Assembly (NCBI GenBank): GCA_041690355.1
Contig: JAWLHK010000006.1
Span: forward strand, 62,001 to 126,000
DNA length: 64,000 nt
Reading direction: 5' to 3'
Source: JAWLHK01 sp041690355 [NCBI: bacterium]
GTDB taxonomy: Bacteria > J088 > JAWLBW01
Below the pieces are notes generated by a model. It did no database searches. It had not been told where the DNA came from and saw only the letters and a program-made list of their open reading frames with translations. Below are positions 51,980-60,470 of this stretch, piece after piece. Both the position numbers and the translations under genes were made by a program. The first letter of the stretch is position 1. Each line of letters begins with the position of its first letter.

Positions 51980-52579
51980 TTACTTGACGCCGAGGATCTG
52001 AACGACGGCCGCACGCCCGGCGTGGTACTTGCCCTCGTGGACGTCGCGATCCAGTTCCCGGGCGATCTCCAGCTGCATTCCTTCCAGTTCTCCGCGAAGG
52101 ACGTCGAGGGTCATGAGCAAATCCGTCACAGGGGGCCCTCCCGTCTTGAATTCGAGCTGGCGCGGCGTGTAGGCCTCGAGAATAAGCACCCCGCCCGGAC
52201 GCAAACCCGCCACGGCGTCGCGGTGGACCCTGGCTCGCAGCGGCGGCGGCAGGTGTCCGAAGATGGAAACGATGCCGTCCCACATGCCGGCGTCAATCGG
52301 ATACTCGGCCAGGTCGGCCGCGATGGTCGTAATCTTGACTCCACGCTCCTGAGCCAGTTTCTGTGCCCGCTCCATACCCACCTTCGAGGCGTCGACGGCC
52401 GTGACCTCGAATCCCTGTTCCGCAAGATAGACGGCATTGCGGCCCTGGCCTTCGGCAAGGCACAGGACCGTGCCGCCCGCAGGAATGCGGGACGCGACTT
52501 CCCGCAGAAAGTCGTTCGGCGCATCGCCGTAAGCGAGTTCGGGTTCGGCGTAGCGTTCGTCCCAGAAGGAATTTGTCAT
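51980..52579 (-). CDS. Class I SAM-dependent methyltransferase
   Basis: 199 residues. Motif I LCLAEGQGRNAVYLA near 40, the acidic end of strand 2 in VTAVDASKVG near 60, ADLAEY near 88 and LRPGGVLILEAY near 125. The start MTNSFWDERYAEPE is typical of the TehB-like group, which includes tellurite and thiopurine methyltransferases. The substrate is not known. It is convergent with the export operon, so it is a separate unit. Confidence 0.88.
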   Translation of the reverse strand: MTNSFWDERYAEPELAYGDAPNDFLREVASRIPAGGTVLCLAEGQGRNAVYLAEQGFEVTAVDASKVGMERAQKLAQERGVKITTIAADLAEYPIDAGMWDGIVSIFGHLPPPLRARVHRDAVAGLRPGGVLILEAYTPRQLEFKTGGPPVTDLLMTLDVLRGELEGMQLEIARELDRDVHEGKYHAGRAAVVQILGVK

Positions 52580-52617
52580 TTTGTTCTCGGTGGGTACGTG
52601 GGTCTAAGGGTAATCCC

Positions 52618-52767
52618 TCGTCACTCGGGCAAAGCGCTAAGCGCCAAGCACTGAGCGCCAACAGCAAGTACCTTCTGCATAAGAGTACTTTCCGGTAAAT
52701 CGTAAATCGTCAATCGTAAATCGTCAATTTTCCAGATTCGTCACTCGTCACTCGTCACTCGTAACTT
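52618..52767 (-). repeat. Heptamer repeat patch R7 (three families plus a hairpin)
   Basis: Minus strand order: AGTGACG family (52738-52767), ATTGACG/ATTTACG family (52694-52730), a 6-13-6 inverted repeat AAGTAC...GTACTT (52666-52690), GGCGCTT/GCGCTTA family (52630-52661), and a short AGTGACG remnant (52618-52628). It fills the 167-base gap and encodes the last residues and stop of the SDR gene at 52748. Confidence 0.88.
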
Positions 52768-54154
52768 CGGTGACTTGGGCGAGGTGGCGCCCGAAGCGGC
52801 GCATGACCCAGAGGTGCACCAGGGCCTGGGTGTACCGATAGATCGGCCAGGGGAGGGCGGGGCGGTACTCGTGGATGCCCGCAATGGCGGCTCTGCCTCC
52901 GAGCACGATGCGGAATTCCAGACGGCCCCGCAGGCCGCTCTCGCCCCGCCGCAGCAGCAGGCCGCCGCGGATGTGAAAAAGGGCCAGCTCCGGGGTGCTT
53001 TGCTTCGGATCGTACTGTAGATCCAGCAGCGGCGCCCTGCGCAAGCCGGTCAGGTAAAACCGGCAGTCGCCGCAGTCGTCGACGTGCACGTGAACCCAAT
53101 GGCGAAACAGACGGGGCAGCCAGCGCATGTATTCGAGGGCCAGCCAGCGGGCGTCGCGGCCCAGGGGGAGCGGCAGCCGCTGCACCGACCGCACGTCGCG
53201 CGACGTGCGTCTGCGGCGCCGCCAGGATTCGCTGCCGTGCTGCACTTCGGCAACCAGGGCCTCGCGAACAGCGTCATCGAACGATAGGTGCGCCGGAGCA
53301 AGGGCATTCTGCGGCCCCGGATCGTGGACGATCGTTTCGTGCCTAAGGCTGTTCACCAGCGGACCTACCAGGGCGCGCGGGGCGCCGGTGACCAGCGACA
53401 CCCAGAGGGTTGACAGTTTCGGCGTCACGGCCGGCACGCCGAACATCGGCCGCGGCGTGCCCACGAGCTCGCCCGTGCGCCGCAGCATGTCGGCGTACGT
53501 CAGCACGTCGGGTCCCCCCGCTTCGACCGTGGGGGGCGGCGCAGGGTGCTCGAGGCAGGCGATGAGCAGCCGGAGGAGATCATCCAGGGCAATCGGCTGG
53601 GTGCGATTGCGCGTCCAGGCCGGCGCGACGAGCGCCGGTAGGCGCCGGACGAGATTCGCGAGAATTTCGAACGACGACCCCCCGGGGCCCAGCACGAGCC
53701 CCGCGCGCACGGCCGTAACCGGAATTCCATAGGCGCGCAGGGTATCCTCGACTTCGAGACGGCTCGCCAGGTGCTTCGAGAGCCGCGAGTGCGGGGGCAC
53801 GAGTCCGCCCAGATAGACGATCCGCTTCACACCGGCCTTGGCGGCGGCGCGCGCGAAATTGTCGGCCAGAATCAGATCGAGATCCTCGAAGCGCGCCTGG
53901 GTGAGCTGCGCCGAGGGGAGCATCGAGTGGACGAGGTAACAGGCGATGTCGGCCCCCGCGAGGGCCCGCTCGGTGTCGGGGAGCGAAAAGAGATCGGCCG
54001 CGCGCCACTCCACGGCCTCACTCGGCGCCGAGGTTCGCGTGCTGCGCGTCAGGGCGAGGATGGAATGGGATGCGGTCCCCTGCCGCGATCGCAGCCGCTC
54101 GATCAGATGGCGCCCGATGAATCCGGTCGCGCCGGCGATGGCGATGCGACTCAT
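52748..54154 (-). CDS. NAD(P)-binding SDR protein with DUF2867 domain
   Basis: 468 residues. The N-terminal Rossmann motif is GATGFIGRHL (8-17), and YLGGLVPP near 113 is in the active-site region of atypical SDRs without a clear Tyr-x3-Lys. The C-terminal 160 residues match DUF2867 (LEYMRWLPRLFRHW, FHIRGGLLLRRG). The last residues TSDE and the stop are encoded by repeat R7. It lies 15 bases after a lipoprotein gene in the same direction, so the two may form a unit. Confidence 0.85.
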   Translation of the reverse strand: MSRIAIAGATGFIGRHLIERLRSRQGTASHSILALTRSTRTSAPSEAVEWRAADLFSLPDTERALAGADIACYLVHSMLPSAQLTQARFEDLDLILADNFARAAAKAGVKRIVYLGGLVPPHSRLSKHLASRLEVEDTLRAYGIPVTAVRAGLVLGPGGSSFEILANLVRRLPALVAPAWTRNRTQPIALDDLLRLLIACLEHPAPPPTVEAGGPDVLTYADMLRRTGELVGTPRPMFGVPAVTPKLSTLWVSLVTGAPRALVGPLVNSLRHETIVHDPGPQNALAPAHLSFDDAVREALVAEVQHGSESWRRRRRTSRDVRSVQRLPLPLGRDARWLALEYMRWLPRLFRHWVHVHVDDCGDCRFYLTGLRRAPLLDLQYDPKQSTPELALFHIRGGLLLRRGESGLRGRLEFRIVLGGRAAIAGIHEYRPALPWPIYRYTQALVHLWVMRRFGRHLAQVTEVTSDE

Positions 54155-54169
54155 GGGATCAATCTTGGG

Positions 54170-55387
54170 TCAAAAGCCGCAAGCCGACGGCGGCGACCAG
54201 TAGACGTCCGGACTGAACGTCCCGCAATCGTCCAGGGTAAGGGCGCAGCGTCCGCCGTCGTGACGCAGGACGGTGATCGATCCGGAGCAGGTGCCTTGGG
54301 TCCGGGAATCGTCGGGCGCGTCCTTGCGATATGTGTACGAGAAGTCGGCCCCCGTCTTCAGCTCCGTGCGGAACCAGGTCGTCAGACCCGAGGTGGCGGG
54401 GTCGCCCACCGCGGCAAACGCAGAGCCGCGCGGGTCACGGCCGGCCTCGAAGGACGGCTCCTCCAGCGCCTCGGGATCGGCGCCGCCGCGTCCCCAATAG
54501 GCCACGATGCGGTAGGTAGCAGGCCCCTCGAGCGAGGTCGTGCCGTCGCGGTAGGCCGCCGACTGGTCGAGCACGTCGTCACGCTGCCATCGCAGGAACC
54601 ATCCGTGCGTGCGCGCCGCAGCATTCTCGGTTGCGTCGAGGCGAAAGGTTCCGGCGGGCCGGCGATCCTCGACGTGAAGCGTCTGGGTGAAAAGCGTGTG
54701 GTTCTTCTGCTGCAGACGCACGGCGACATTGGAGAGCGATTCGCTCCACGTGGGGTCGAAACCGTCGCTCTTTTCGATCTGATACCGCCCGGCGAGCCGG
54801 GTACCGCGCAGAAAGCGCGCATAGGATAGCGGCTGCGAGGGTGGCTCGATGACATGTTCCCAGCTGCCGAGATAGCGATCGGCACTCTCGGCGTCGACCT
54901 TGAGCAGCGTGCGGTAGCCTTCATAAACGCCCGAGACGCCGACGACGGCGAGTTGGAGCACGGGAATGCGTCTCGGCCAGCGCCCGCTGAGATCCGTCGG
55001 CGGATCGGCGCGCAGGAAGAAGCGGACTTCGGTGGGGATGCGCCGGGAACCGGTCGCCGTCTGCACGTCGTGGGTCACGGTTACGGCCTGCATGTACCAG
55101 CCGGTCGCGCCGTCGGGTCCGTTCACCGGACCGGCGAAGCCGGTCTTGGCATCGTCGTCGAGGCTCGAGCCCAGCTTCGGCCGCACGGCGGCGAACATCG
55201 GATTCGGCATCCCGGGGTCCAGTTGGGCGAGAGCCTGCCCCGTGATACCCATGACGGCCCCGAGCGCATCGACGGCCGCGTGCGCCGTTCGCTCGCCGCC
55301 CGATCGAAGAACGGCGGCAGGGTCGTCGTCGCCGCAGGATCCGGAGAGGAGAGCGCTAACGAGTAGTGCCGGGAGAAACCGCTTCAT
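54170..55387 (-). CDS. Putative lipoprotein of unknown function
   Basis: 405 residues with the lipobox LSGSCG (Cys18), followed by an Asp-rich linker. The mature part is mixed strands and loops with many Arg and Asp, four cysteines near the C-terminus (GTCSG, RCALTLDDC, SACGF), and no catalytic motif I recognise. It is the first gene of a possible two-gene unit with the SDR protein. A perfect TATAAT stands 7 bases before the ATG. Confidence 0.72.
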   Translation of the reverse strand: MKRFLPALLVSALLSGSCGDDDPAAVLRSGGERTAHAAVDALGAVMGITGQALAQLDPGMPNPMFAAVRPKLGSSLDDDAKTGFAGPVNGPDGATGWYMQAVTVTHDVQTATGSRRIPTEVRFFLRADPPTDLSGRWPRRIPVLQLAVVGVSGVYEGYRTLLKVDAESADRYLGSWEHVIEPPSQPLSYARFLRGTRLAGRYQIEKSDGFDPTWSESLSNVAVRLQQKNHTLFTQTLHVEDRRPAGTFRLDATENAAARTHGWFLRWQRDDVLDQSAAYRDGTTSLEGPATYRIVAYWGRGGADPEALEEPSFEAGRDPRGSAFAAVGDPATSGLTTWFRTELKTGADFSYTYRKDAPDDSRTQGTCSGSITVLRHDGGRCALTLDDCGTFSPDVYWSPPSACGF

Positions 55388-55394
55388 GGCGAGT

Positions 55395-55400
55395 ATTATA
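55395..55400 (-). promoter_or_regulatory. -10 element 7 bases before the lipoprotein ATG
   Basis: Perfect TATAAT on the minus strand, 7 bases, ATG at 55387. The -35 is weak. Leaderless geometry. Confidence 0.5.
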
Positions 55401-55458
55401 CCCGGAACGCCCGCCGGGTGGAGGAATCTTCGACGCGGCGCAAGAAAGCGACCGCTGA

Positions 55459-55464
55459 TAAAAT
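55459..55464 (+). promoter_or_regulatory. -10 element 6 bases before the hydrolase ATG
   Basis: TAAAAT, 6 bases, ATG at 55471. Together with the divergent TATAAT at 55395 it makes an 84-base gap with two leaderless starts. Confidence 0.35.
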
Positions 55465-55470
55465 ACTGCA

Positions 55471-57273
55471 ATGTATCCCCTTCGCTTCGTCACGCTGCTG
55501 GCCCTTTTGCTGTTGGTGGGCTGCGGCCGTCCGGCTCCGACCGTCATTCCCGCAGACCCCGCGCACCGGAATCCGCTTGCCTGGGGTGAAGACGGATTCT
55601 TCCCGGTACCCTCCGACGTGTATCGAACGAATGGACGGCTGCAGCTTGACGCCGCTGTCTGGGGTGAACGGGTTCTCGCCAAGGCGCCCACGTTTGCCGA
55701 TACGGCCTTGCAACGACTGGCACAGCGCGACGGATTCGCGCCGAATCTGCCGATTCTCGCGCTCGTTCCCGCGCGCGTCGATTCGGCGTCGGTGCGCATC
55801 ACGGACTTCGGGCTTTCCGATTCCGCCGTGCGGCTGCTCAGGGAAGTGGACGGGGCGCCCGTGCCGATCACCGTCGAGACCCTTCCGCTGGATGGCGGCG
55901 ATGCGGGTACCCTGCTCATCGTGAACCCGATGATGCGCCTCGCGGATGGAACCCGCTATCTCGTGCTCGTTCGCGGGGTGCGCAACGAGGCTGGCGCGCC
56001 GGTACCGCCTGCAGCTGCGGTGGCCGGCAGGTTCGCCGGGAACGATGAAAACGTGCAGGCGGTGGGCGAAGCGGTGACCCGCCTGGCTCCCGCAGCCGAC
56101 GATCTTCAGCTCGCCTTTCTCTTCACGACCGGGAGCCGCTACGGAGAGGAATTCCGCGCGCTGAAGCGCGACGTGGACACACTGGCCCGCGCCCGACCGT
56201 TCACGCTGATGACAGCGGGCCCGTCGAAGCACCGGTTCCCCTGGTGGCCGGCGGGCACCGCTTGGGATGTGATCGGCACCTTTGACGGATGGCGCTTCGT
56301 TGACGAGCACGGTCGCATCCTCGACCGCCCGACACCGTACAAGGTCTCGGTCCAGCTCTCGCTGCCGGAGGAATGTCCGGCCGGCGGATGCCCGGTCGTG
56401 ATCTTCTGCCACGGATTCCAAGCCTCGAAGGAGACCATGAATCAGGTCGCCGGTCCGCTCAACCGGGTGGGGATCGCCGTTATCGGGGTCGACGGACTCT
56501 GGCACGAGTCGTTTCTGCGCACGATGCATGTCATGCGCGAAATCCGCAAACACTATGATGTCTTCGCAGGACTGATCTACCAGCACGTTGCGCTCCAGTG
56601 GCAGTTGCGCCACCTGGTTACGGGCGACCTGGCCGATCTCGACGTCCTCCCCGTGCGGACCTTCGGCGCCGACGGCGATGGCGTTCCCGATCTCGACGTG
56701 ACGCGTATCGGCTTCGTCGGTCAGTCGCTGGGCGGAATCTCAGGCGTCACGGCCTTCGCGTACGAACCGGAATTCGACGCCGCGATCTTCAACGTTGCCG
56801 GCGGCGGATTCTACGCGATGTTCGGCGACAGCATGCTGCGCGGCGCCCTTCGGATACCGATGTTCGACGACATTGACGGTCTGAGCTCCTGGGAAGGAGC
56901 GGCGGCGACGGCGTTCGCGAGTTATGCGGTCGATTTCGTCGATCCGCTGCTGACGGCAGGGGTGCTGCGCGACGACCCGCGGCCGCGGTTTCTCCAGGTC
57001 GGTCTTGGTGACGGCCTGGTGCCCAACACGGCGTCGGATCTGTTGGCGCGCAGCCTGGGGATGACGCGGATCACCGAGGCCCCGGCCGATCGCGCGTGGA
57101 ATCTGCCGGTGCAAGCCGATGCTCCCTGGCAGAACATCTATTCCTACACGGAATTCGGAGGTCTCGGCTACCTGCCGCACCTCGCCCTCAATGGCGAAGC
57201 GCAGCAGGCCGAGGTGGTCCGCTTCTTCCGCGAGCACCTCGGCGTGTCCGAGGTTCAATCGGCCGCGAAGTAG
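55471..57273 (+). CDS. Lipoprotein alpha/beta hydrolase (lipase/esterase-like)
   Basis: 600 residues. Lipobox LLVGCG (Cys18). Residues about 25-290 include a strand-rich region with VNPMMRLADGTRYLVLVRG, which looks like an Ig-type or Big-like module. The hydrolase domain follows: FCHGFQASKE near 311, nucleophile GQSLGG near 419, and a histidine in GYLPHLALNG near 571. It is similar in plan to large bacterial virulence-factor-type lipases. It would act at the cell surface or in the periplasm on lipids or esters. Confidence 0.83.
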   Translation: MYPLRFVTLLALLLLVGCGRPAPTVIPADPAHRNPLAWGEDGFFPVPSDVYRTNGRLQLDAAVWGERVLAKAPTFADTALQRLAQRDGFAPNLPILALVPARVDSASVRITDFGLSDSAVRLLREVDGAPVPITVETLPLDGGDAGTLLIVNPMMRLADGTRYLVLVRGVRNEAGAPVPPAAAVAGRFAGNDENVQAVGEAVTRLAPAADDLQLAFLFTTGSRYGEEFRALKRDVDTLARARPFTLMTAGPSKHRFPWWPAGTAWDVIGTFDGWRFVDEHGRILDRPTPYKVSVQLSLPEECPAGGCPVVIFCHGFQASKETMNQVAGPLNRVGIAVIGVDGLWHESFLRTMHVMREIRKHYDVFAGLIYQHVALQWQLRHLVTGDLADLDVLPVRTFGADGDGVPDLDVTRIGFVGQSLGGISGVTAFAYEPEFDAAIFNVAGGGFYAMFGDSMLRGALRIPMFDDIDGLSSWEGAAATAFASYAVDFVDPLLTAGVLRDDPRPRFLQVGLGDGLVPNTASDLLARSLGMTRITEAPADRAWNLPVQADAPWQNIYSYTEFGGLGYLPHLALNGEAQQAEVVRFFREHLGVSEVQSAAK

Positions 57274-57305
57274 CTTTTCCCGTTCCTGCCCTTACTTGGT
57301 TCTTG

Positions 57306-57340
57306 CCGTATCGGGCATTGGGAATCGGGCATCGGTCATT
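57306..57340 (-). repeat. Heptamer repeat patch R8 (CCCGATN family) at the thioesterase stop
   Basis: On the minus strand the thioesterase stop TGA is the first unit: TGACCGA, TGCCCGA, TTCCCAA, TGCCCGA, TACGGCA. A distinct family with the same 7-base period. Confidence 0.8.
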
Positions 57341-57767
57341 GCGGATTCTGCGCCGGGCGCAAAATCCGCTCCATGCAGGCCCGCAGCGGCGGCGGGATGG
57401 GCGTCGGCTTCTGCGTATCCCGATCCACGAAGACGTGCACGAAGTGCCCCTCGGCCGCCGGCTCGCCGTGCCCCTGGCGGAACAGGCCGATCTCGTAGCG
57501 CACCGACGAGTTCCCCAGCTTGCCCACGCGCAGCCCGGCGTCCACGATTTCGGGGAAGGCGAGTGACTGGTGGAACTTGCAGAAGGTTTCCACCGCAAGG
57601 CCGATGACGGTTCCCCCATGGATGTCGAGCCCCCCCTCGCGGATCAGGTACTCGTTCACGACGGTATCGAAGTACGAGTAGTAGGTCACGTTGTTGACGT
57701 GGCCGTAGATGTCGTTGTCCATCCAGCGCGTCGGGATGGCGAGAAAGTGCGGATAGTCGGAACGCAT
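57336..57767 (-). CDS. Acyl-CoA thioesterase (4HBT hotdog fold)
   Basis: 143 residues from the ATG at 57767. The active-site loop [17 protein letters not shown] near 14 contains the catalytic Asp of the 4-hydroxybenzoyl-CoA/YbgC-type thioesterases. An extension to 57851 is not family-like and overlaps the upstream gene. It lies 25 bases after an alcohol dehydrogenase gene. It probably hydrolyses acyl-CoA esters; the chain type is unknown. Confidence 0.9.
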   Translation of the reverse strand: MRSDYPHFLAIPTRWMDNDIYGHVNNVTYYSYFDTVVNEYLIREGGLDIHGGTVIGLAVETFCKFHQSLAFPEIVDAGLRVGKLGNSSVRYEIGLFRQGHGEPAAEGHFVHVFVDRDTQKPTPIPPPLRACMERILRPAQNPQ

Positions 57768-57792
57768 GGGAAATTCCGGATGAAAAGGGCGT

Positions 57793-58917
57793 TCAGGGGA
57801 CGAGAATCTGGCGCACGGCGTTCCCCTCGGCCAGGCGGTCGAAGGCTGCATTCAGGCCGTCGAAGCCGATGTGATCGCTCATGAGCCGGTTCACCGGCAG
57901 GCGTCCCTGCTGATAGAGCGCGATGTAGCGGGGAATGTCGCGTACGGGGACGCACGAGCCGATATAGCTCCCCTTCACGGTGCGCTCTTCGGCGACGAGA
58001 TTCACGTGCTGCACCGGCCACATCTGCTGGGGATGCGAAAGGCCCGCCGTGACGGTCATGCCGCCGCGACGGGTTGCCTTGTAGGCGAGGTCCATGGCGG
58101 GCACGACGCCGGCCATCTCGAACGCGTAGTCCACGCCGCCGCGGGTCAGGTCGCGGATCTGCTGGAGCGCATCCGAGTCGCCCGCGTTGATGGCGTTCGT
58201 GGCCCCCAGTTCGGCGGCCAGGCGCAACTTGTCGGCGTTCAGGTCGACGGCGATGATGCGCGAAGCGCCGGCGGCGATGGCGCCGAGCACGGCGTTCAGG
58301 CCCACGCCGCCGAGTCCGATGACGGCAACAGTCGACCCCATGGCGACCCGGGCGGTGTTCGCCACGGCGCCGACGCCGGTGAGCACGGCGCAGCCGAAGA
58401 GGGCGGCTTCGTCGAAGGGGAGGGAGGAATCCACTTTCACGACCGAACGCCGCGAGACGACCGCGTACTCCGCGAAGGCCGAGACGCCGAGGTGGTGGTG
58501 CACATCGGCGCCATTCCGCTGGATCCGTCGGGCGCCCGAAAGCAGCGTTCCCGCCGTGTTCGCGACCGCGCCCGGCTCGCACAGGGCGGGGCGCCCTTCC
58601 ATGCAGGGGATGCACCCGCCGCAGCTCGGCACGAAGACCAGCACAACGTGATCGCCGATGGCCAGATCGGTCACGCCGGGTCCCAGTTCCACCACTTCGC
58701 CGGCCGCTTCGTGGCCGAGGGCCATCGGGGTCGGGCGCGGACGGTCGCCGTTGATGACCGAAAGGTCCGAATGGCAGAGCCCCGCGGCGCGTACGCGGAC
58801 GATCAGTTCGCCATGGCCGGGCGCGCTCAGGTCGACTTCGTCGATGGCCAGCGGTCTGCTTTGTGCGTAAGGCGCCGGAGCGCCGATGGACTCGAGGACG
58901 GCAGCACGCGTTTTCAT
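57793..58917 (-). CDS. Zinc-dependent alcohol dehydrogenase (class III-like MDR)
   Basis: 374 residues. Catalytic zinc ligands in GLCHSDLS (Cys47 region) and GHEAAGEV (His68 region), structural zinc cysteines in [15 protein letters not shown], and the cofactor motif [13 protein letters not shown] near 200, followed by an acidic VDLN suggesting NAD preference. It belongs with long-chain or benzyl-alcohol-type medium-chain dehydrogenases. It forms a likely two-gene unit with the thioesterase. Confidence 0.92.
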   Translation of the reverse strand: MKTRAAVLESIGAPAPYAQSRPLAIDEVDLSAPGHGELIVRVRAAGLCHSDLSVINGDRPRPTPMALGHEAAGEVVELGPGVTDLAIGDHVVLVFVPSCGGCIPCMEGRPALCEPGAVANTAGTLLSGARRIQRNGADVHHHLGVSAFAEYAVVSRRSVVKVDSSLPFDEAALFGCAVLTGVGAVANTARVAMGSTVAVIGLGGVGLNAVLGAIAAGASRIIAVDLNADKLRLAAELGATNAINAGDSDALQQIRDLTRGGVDYAFEMAGVVPAMDLAYKATRRGGMTVTAGLSHPQQMWPVQHVNLVAEERTVKGSYIGSCVPVRDIPRYIALYQQGRLPVNRLMSDHIGFDGLNAAFDRLAEGNAVRQILVP

Positions 58918-58924
58918 GGCGTAC

Positions 58925-58954
58925 AGTTTAGCGCGGATCGCTTCGGAACCCCAA
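58925..58954 (-). promoter_or_regulatory. Candidate promoter of the alcohol dehydrogenase, leaderless
   Basis: On the minus strand TTGGGG (58949-58954), an 18-base spacer and TAAACT (58925-58930), then 7 bases to the ATG at 58917. Confidence 0.45.
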
Positions 58955-59058
58955 GCGGGTTGGCCGACGGACGCCGGTCGTCGAACGTCGGTGGAGGGTC
59001 CAGCGGTGCTCCCTGGGCATCATGGTTCGCCCGATGGGATAGCCGGACATCGCGGCGA

Positions 59059-59166
59059 TTACCGTGCCTTTACTCGGTTCCCTGCGCAGGCGATTATGGA
59101 CTCACTGAGGTGGCCAGCCGCGAGAGCGATATCGTAGAGGTACTTCTTGACCTCACGCGGCTTCAT
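59059..59166 (-). pseudogene. hepT: Remnant of a HepT-type HEPN toxin gene
   Basis: A 35-codon frame starts inside the 3' end of the nucleotidyltransferase gene (ATG at 59166, overlap 14 bases) and begins MKPREVKKYLYDIALAA, which is the N-terminal helix of HEPN/DUF86 HepT proteins. It then diverges and stops at 59059. The rest of the domain, including the catalytic R-x4-6-H region, cannot be found in any frame before the next gene. The overlapping antitoxin-toxin layout is the usual MntA-HepT one, so the toxin has been truncated. Confidence 0.65.
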
Positions 59167-59473
59167 AAAGGGCGGTCCGGGTTTCCTCGACAGCTTCTTT
59201 GAAGTACGGATTTTGTATCGGTTCAGCCTCGACCAGATCGATCTCCCTTTGGAACAGCTCCTGCAAAGCTTTCAAGAGGCCGAAGTAGGCGCCAGCGTAG
59301 TCGCGTGAGGCCGCCGGGAGGAACTCCACGAGAAAATCGAGGTCGCTTGTCTTCGGATCGAAGTTCCCGTTGACCGCCGAGCCGAACAGCCAGAGGCGCC
59401 GAACATGATGCTTGCGACACAGGTCGGCGATCAGTTCCCGGCTGTTTTCAACGCTGGAGTGAATGGAGCCCAT
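59153..59473 (-). CDS. mntA: MNT-type minimal nucleotidyltransferase (MntA-like antitoxin)
   Basis: 106 residues. The motif LFGSAVNGNFDPKTSDLDFLVE near 33-54 (GS...D-x-D) is complete. In MntA-HepT systems this enzyme adds AMP to the HEPN RNase and silences it. Here the partner is only a fragment, so this is an orphan antitoxin or has another job. The frame extends upstream to 59632, but the family start and the -10 element fit the ATG at 59473. Confidence 0.82.
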   Translation of the reverse strand: MGSIHSSVENSRELIADLCRKHHVRRLWLFGSAVNGNFDPKTSDLDFLVEFLPAASRDYAGAYFGLLKALQELFQREIDLVEAEPIQNPYFKEAVEETRTALYEAA

Positions 59474-59480
59474 GGCTAAG

Positions 59481-59486
59481 ATCATA
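59481..59486 (-). promoter_or_regulatory. -10 element 7 bases before mntA
   Basis: TATGAT on the minus strand, CTTAGCC, then the ATG at 59473. Leaderless geometry; no clear -35. Confidence 0.4.
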
Positions 59487-59600
59487 CCCGGATTCGGCTG
59501 TCTCATGCTATTGGACCGTCGAGCAGGCGAGGGCTTCGCCGGGTGGACGAATCGGAAGGGGCGGGGTAGGCTGATCTCTCCCCCGGATCCGGAGGTTCTC

Positions 59601-60368
59601 ATGGCGATTCGCCTGTCGGTTCTCGCGCTCACCGCGCTGTCGTTTCTGTTTCCCGCGCTCGCGGCGGCCGCGCCTGCCGCTTCTCCCGCGGGTTCCTATG
59701 CGTCGTTCGAGACCGACGCCACCTCGGGCGTCCCGACGCGCATCCGGGCGGCGATCGACGGATACGCGAAACTCGACGCGGGGAATCCCGAAGTTGCCTG
59801 GCGGCTCATCCGCGCGTACTTCGCTTATTACGACGAGCTGGCCGAGCGGAATCAGGAAAAGGAGCGCGTCTGGGCGGCCGATGCCGGTTACGAGCTCGCA
59901 AACCAGGCGATCAAGGAGCATCCGGAACATCCGGAAGTCGTTTACTATGCGGGGCTCATCGGGATGGCCTATCTGGACATGCACCAGATGAAGGCGCTGT
60001 TCATCGTGGGTGAGGTCATGGACCGGTTCCGCAAGGCGCGCGCGCTCAAGCCGGCGCTCGACGACTGGGGTCCCGACCGGAGTCTGGGGATACTCTATCA
60101 CTCGCTGCCGGGGTGGCCGCTCAGCCAGGGCGACAGGAAGAAGGCGCACGAACATCTCCAGCGCGCGGCCGACAACGCGCCCGAGCGAGGCATCAACCGG
60201 CTCATGCTGGCGCAAGTGCTGCTGGCGCTCGACGAACCCGCGGCCGCGAAGCCGCATCTCGAGTTCCTGCAGAAGGGGAACTGGCGGGCGAGCTCGCCGC
60301 ACTGGCGCGCGATCACGGAGCGGCGGATCGGGGAGACGGTGAAGCAGTGGGAGGCGGCGGACCGGTGA
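59601..60368 (+). CDS. Secreted TPR-like protein
   Basis: 255 residues from the ATG at 59601, which follows CGGAGGT by 6 bases. The signal peptide is cut near LAAAA-PAAS (residue 23). The mature part is helical with tetratricopeptide-like spacing: AWRLIRAYFAYYDELAER, YELANQAIKEHPEHPEVVYY, and AHEHLQRAADNAPERGINRL with LMLAQVLLALDEPAAAKPHL. It is probably a periplasmic protein-protein interaction module. A frame extension to 59463 lacks the signal. No clear operon partner. Confidence 0.78.
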   Translation: MAIRLSVLALTALSFLFPALAAAAPAASPAGSYASFETDATSGVPTRIRAAIDGYAKLDAGNPEVAWRLIRAYFAYYDELAERNQEKERVWAADAGYELANQAIKEHPEHPEVVYYAGLIGMAYLDMHQMKALFIVGEVMDRFRKARALKPALDDWGPDRSLGILYHSLPGWPLSQGDRKKAHEHLQRAADNAPERGINRLMLAQVLLALDEPAAAKPHLEFLQKGNWRASSPHWRAITERRIGETVKQWEAADR

Positions 60369-60390
60369 GGGTCGCTTCCCGTAATGCTTT

Positions 60391-60450
60391 GGAGGGGGGG
60401 AGTGGGAGAGTGGGGGACTGGGGGGAGAAGCAAGAACCGCGAAGAACGGG
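60391..60450 (+). repeat. Heptamer repeat patch R9, G-rich and AAGAACN blocks
   Basis: Starts 22 bases after the TPR gene stop. A G-rich block with AGTGGGA, GAGTGGG and GGACTGG units (60391-60428) is followed by GCAAGAACCGCGAAGAACGGG, similar to the AAGAACG family in R1. The G-rich block on its own is weak evidence. Confidence 0.5.
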
Positions 60451-60470
60451 CATGTGCTTCTATCGGCTCT

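Noticed and set aside
52630-52661. Recombination or attachment site in the repeat patch
   Set aside because: No integrase or tRNA is nearby and the same sequence family recurs elsewhere, so it is just another repeat block.
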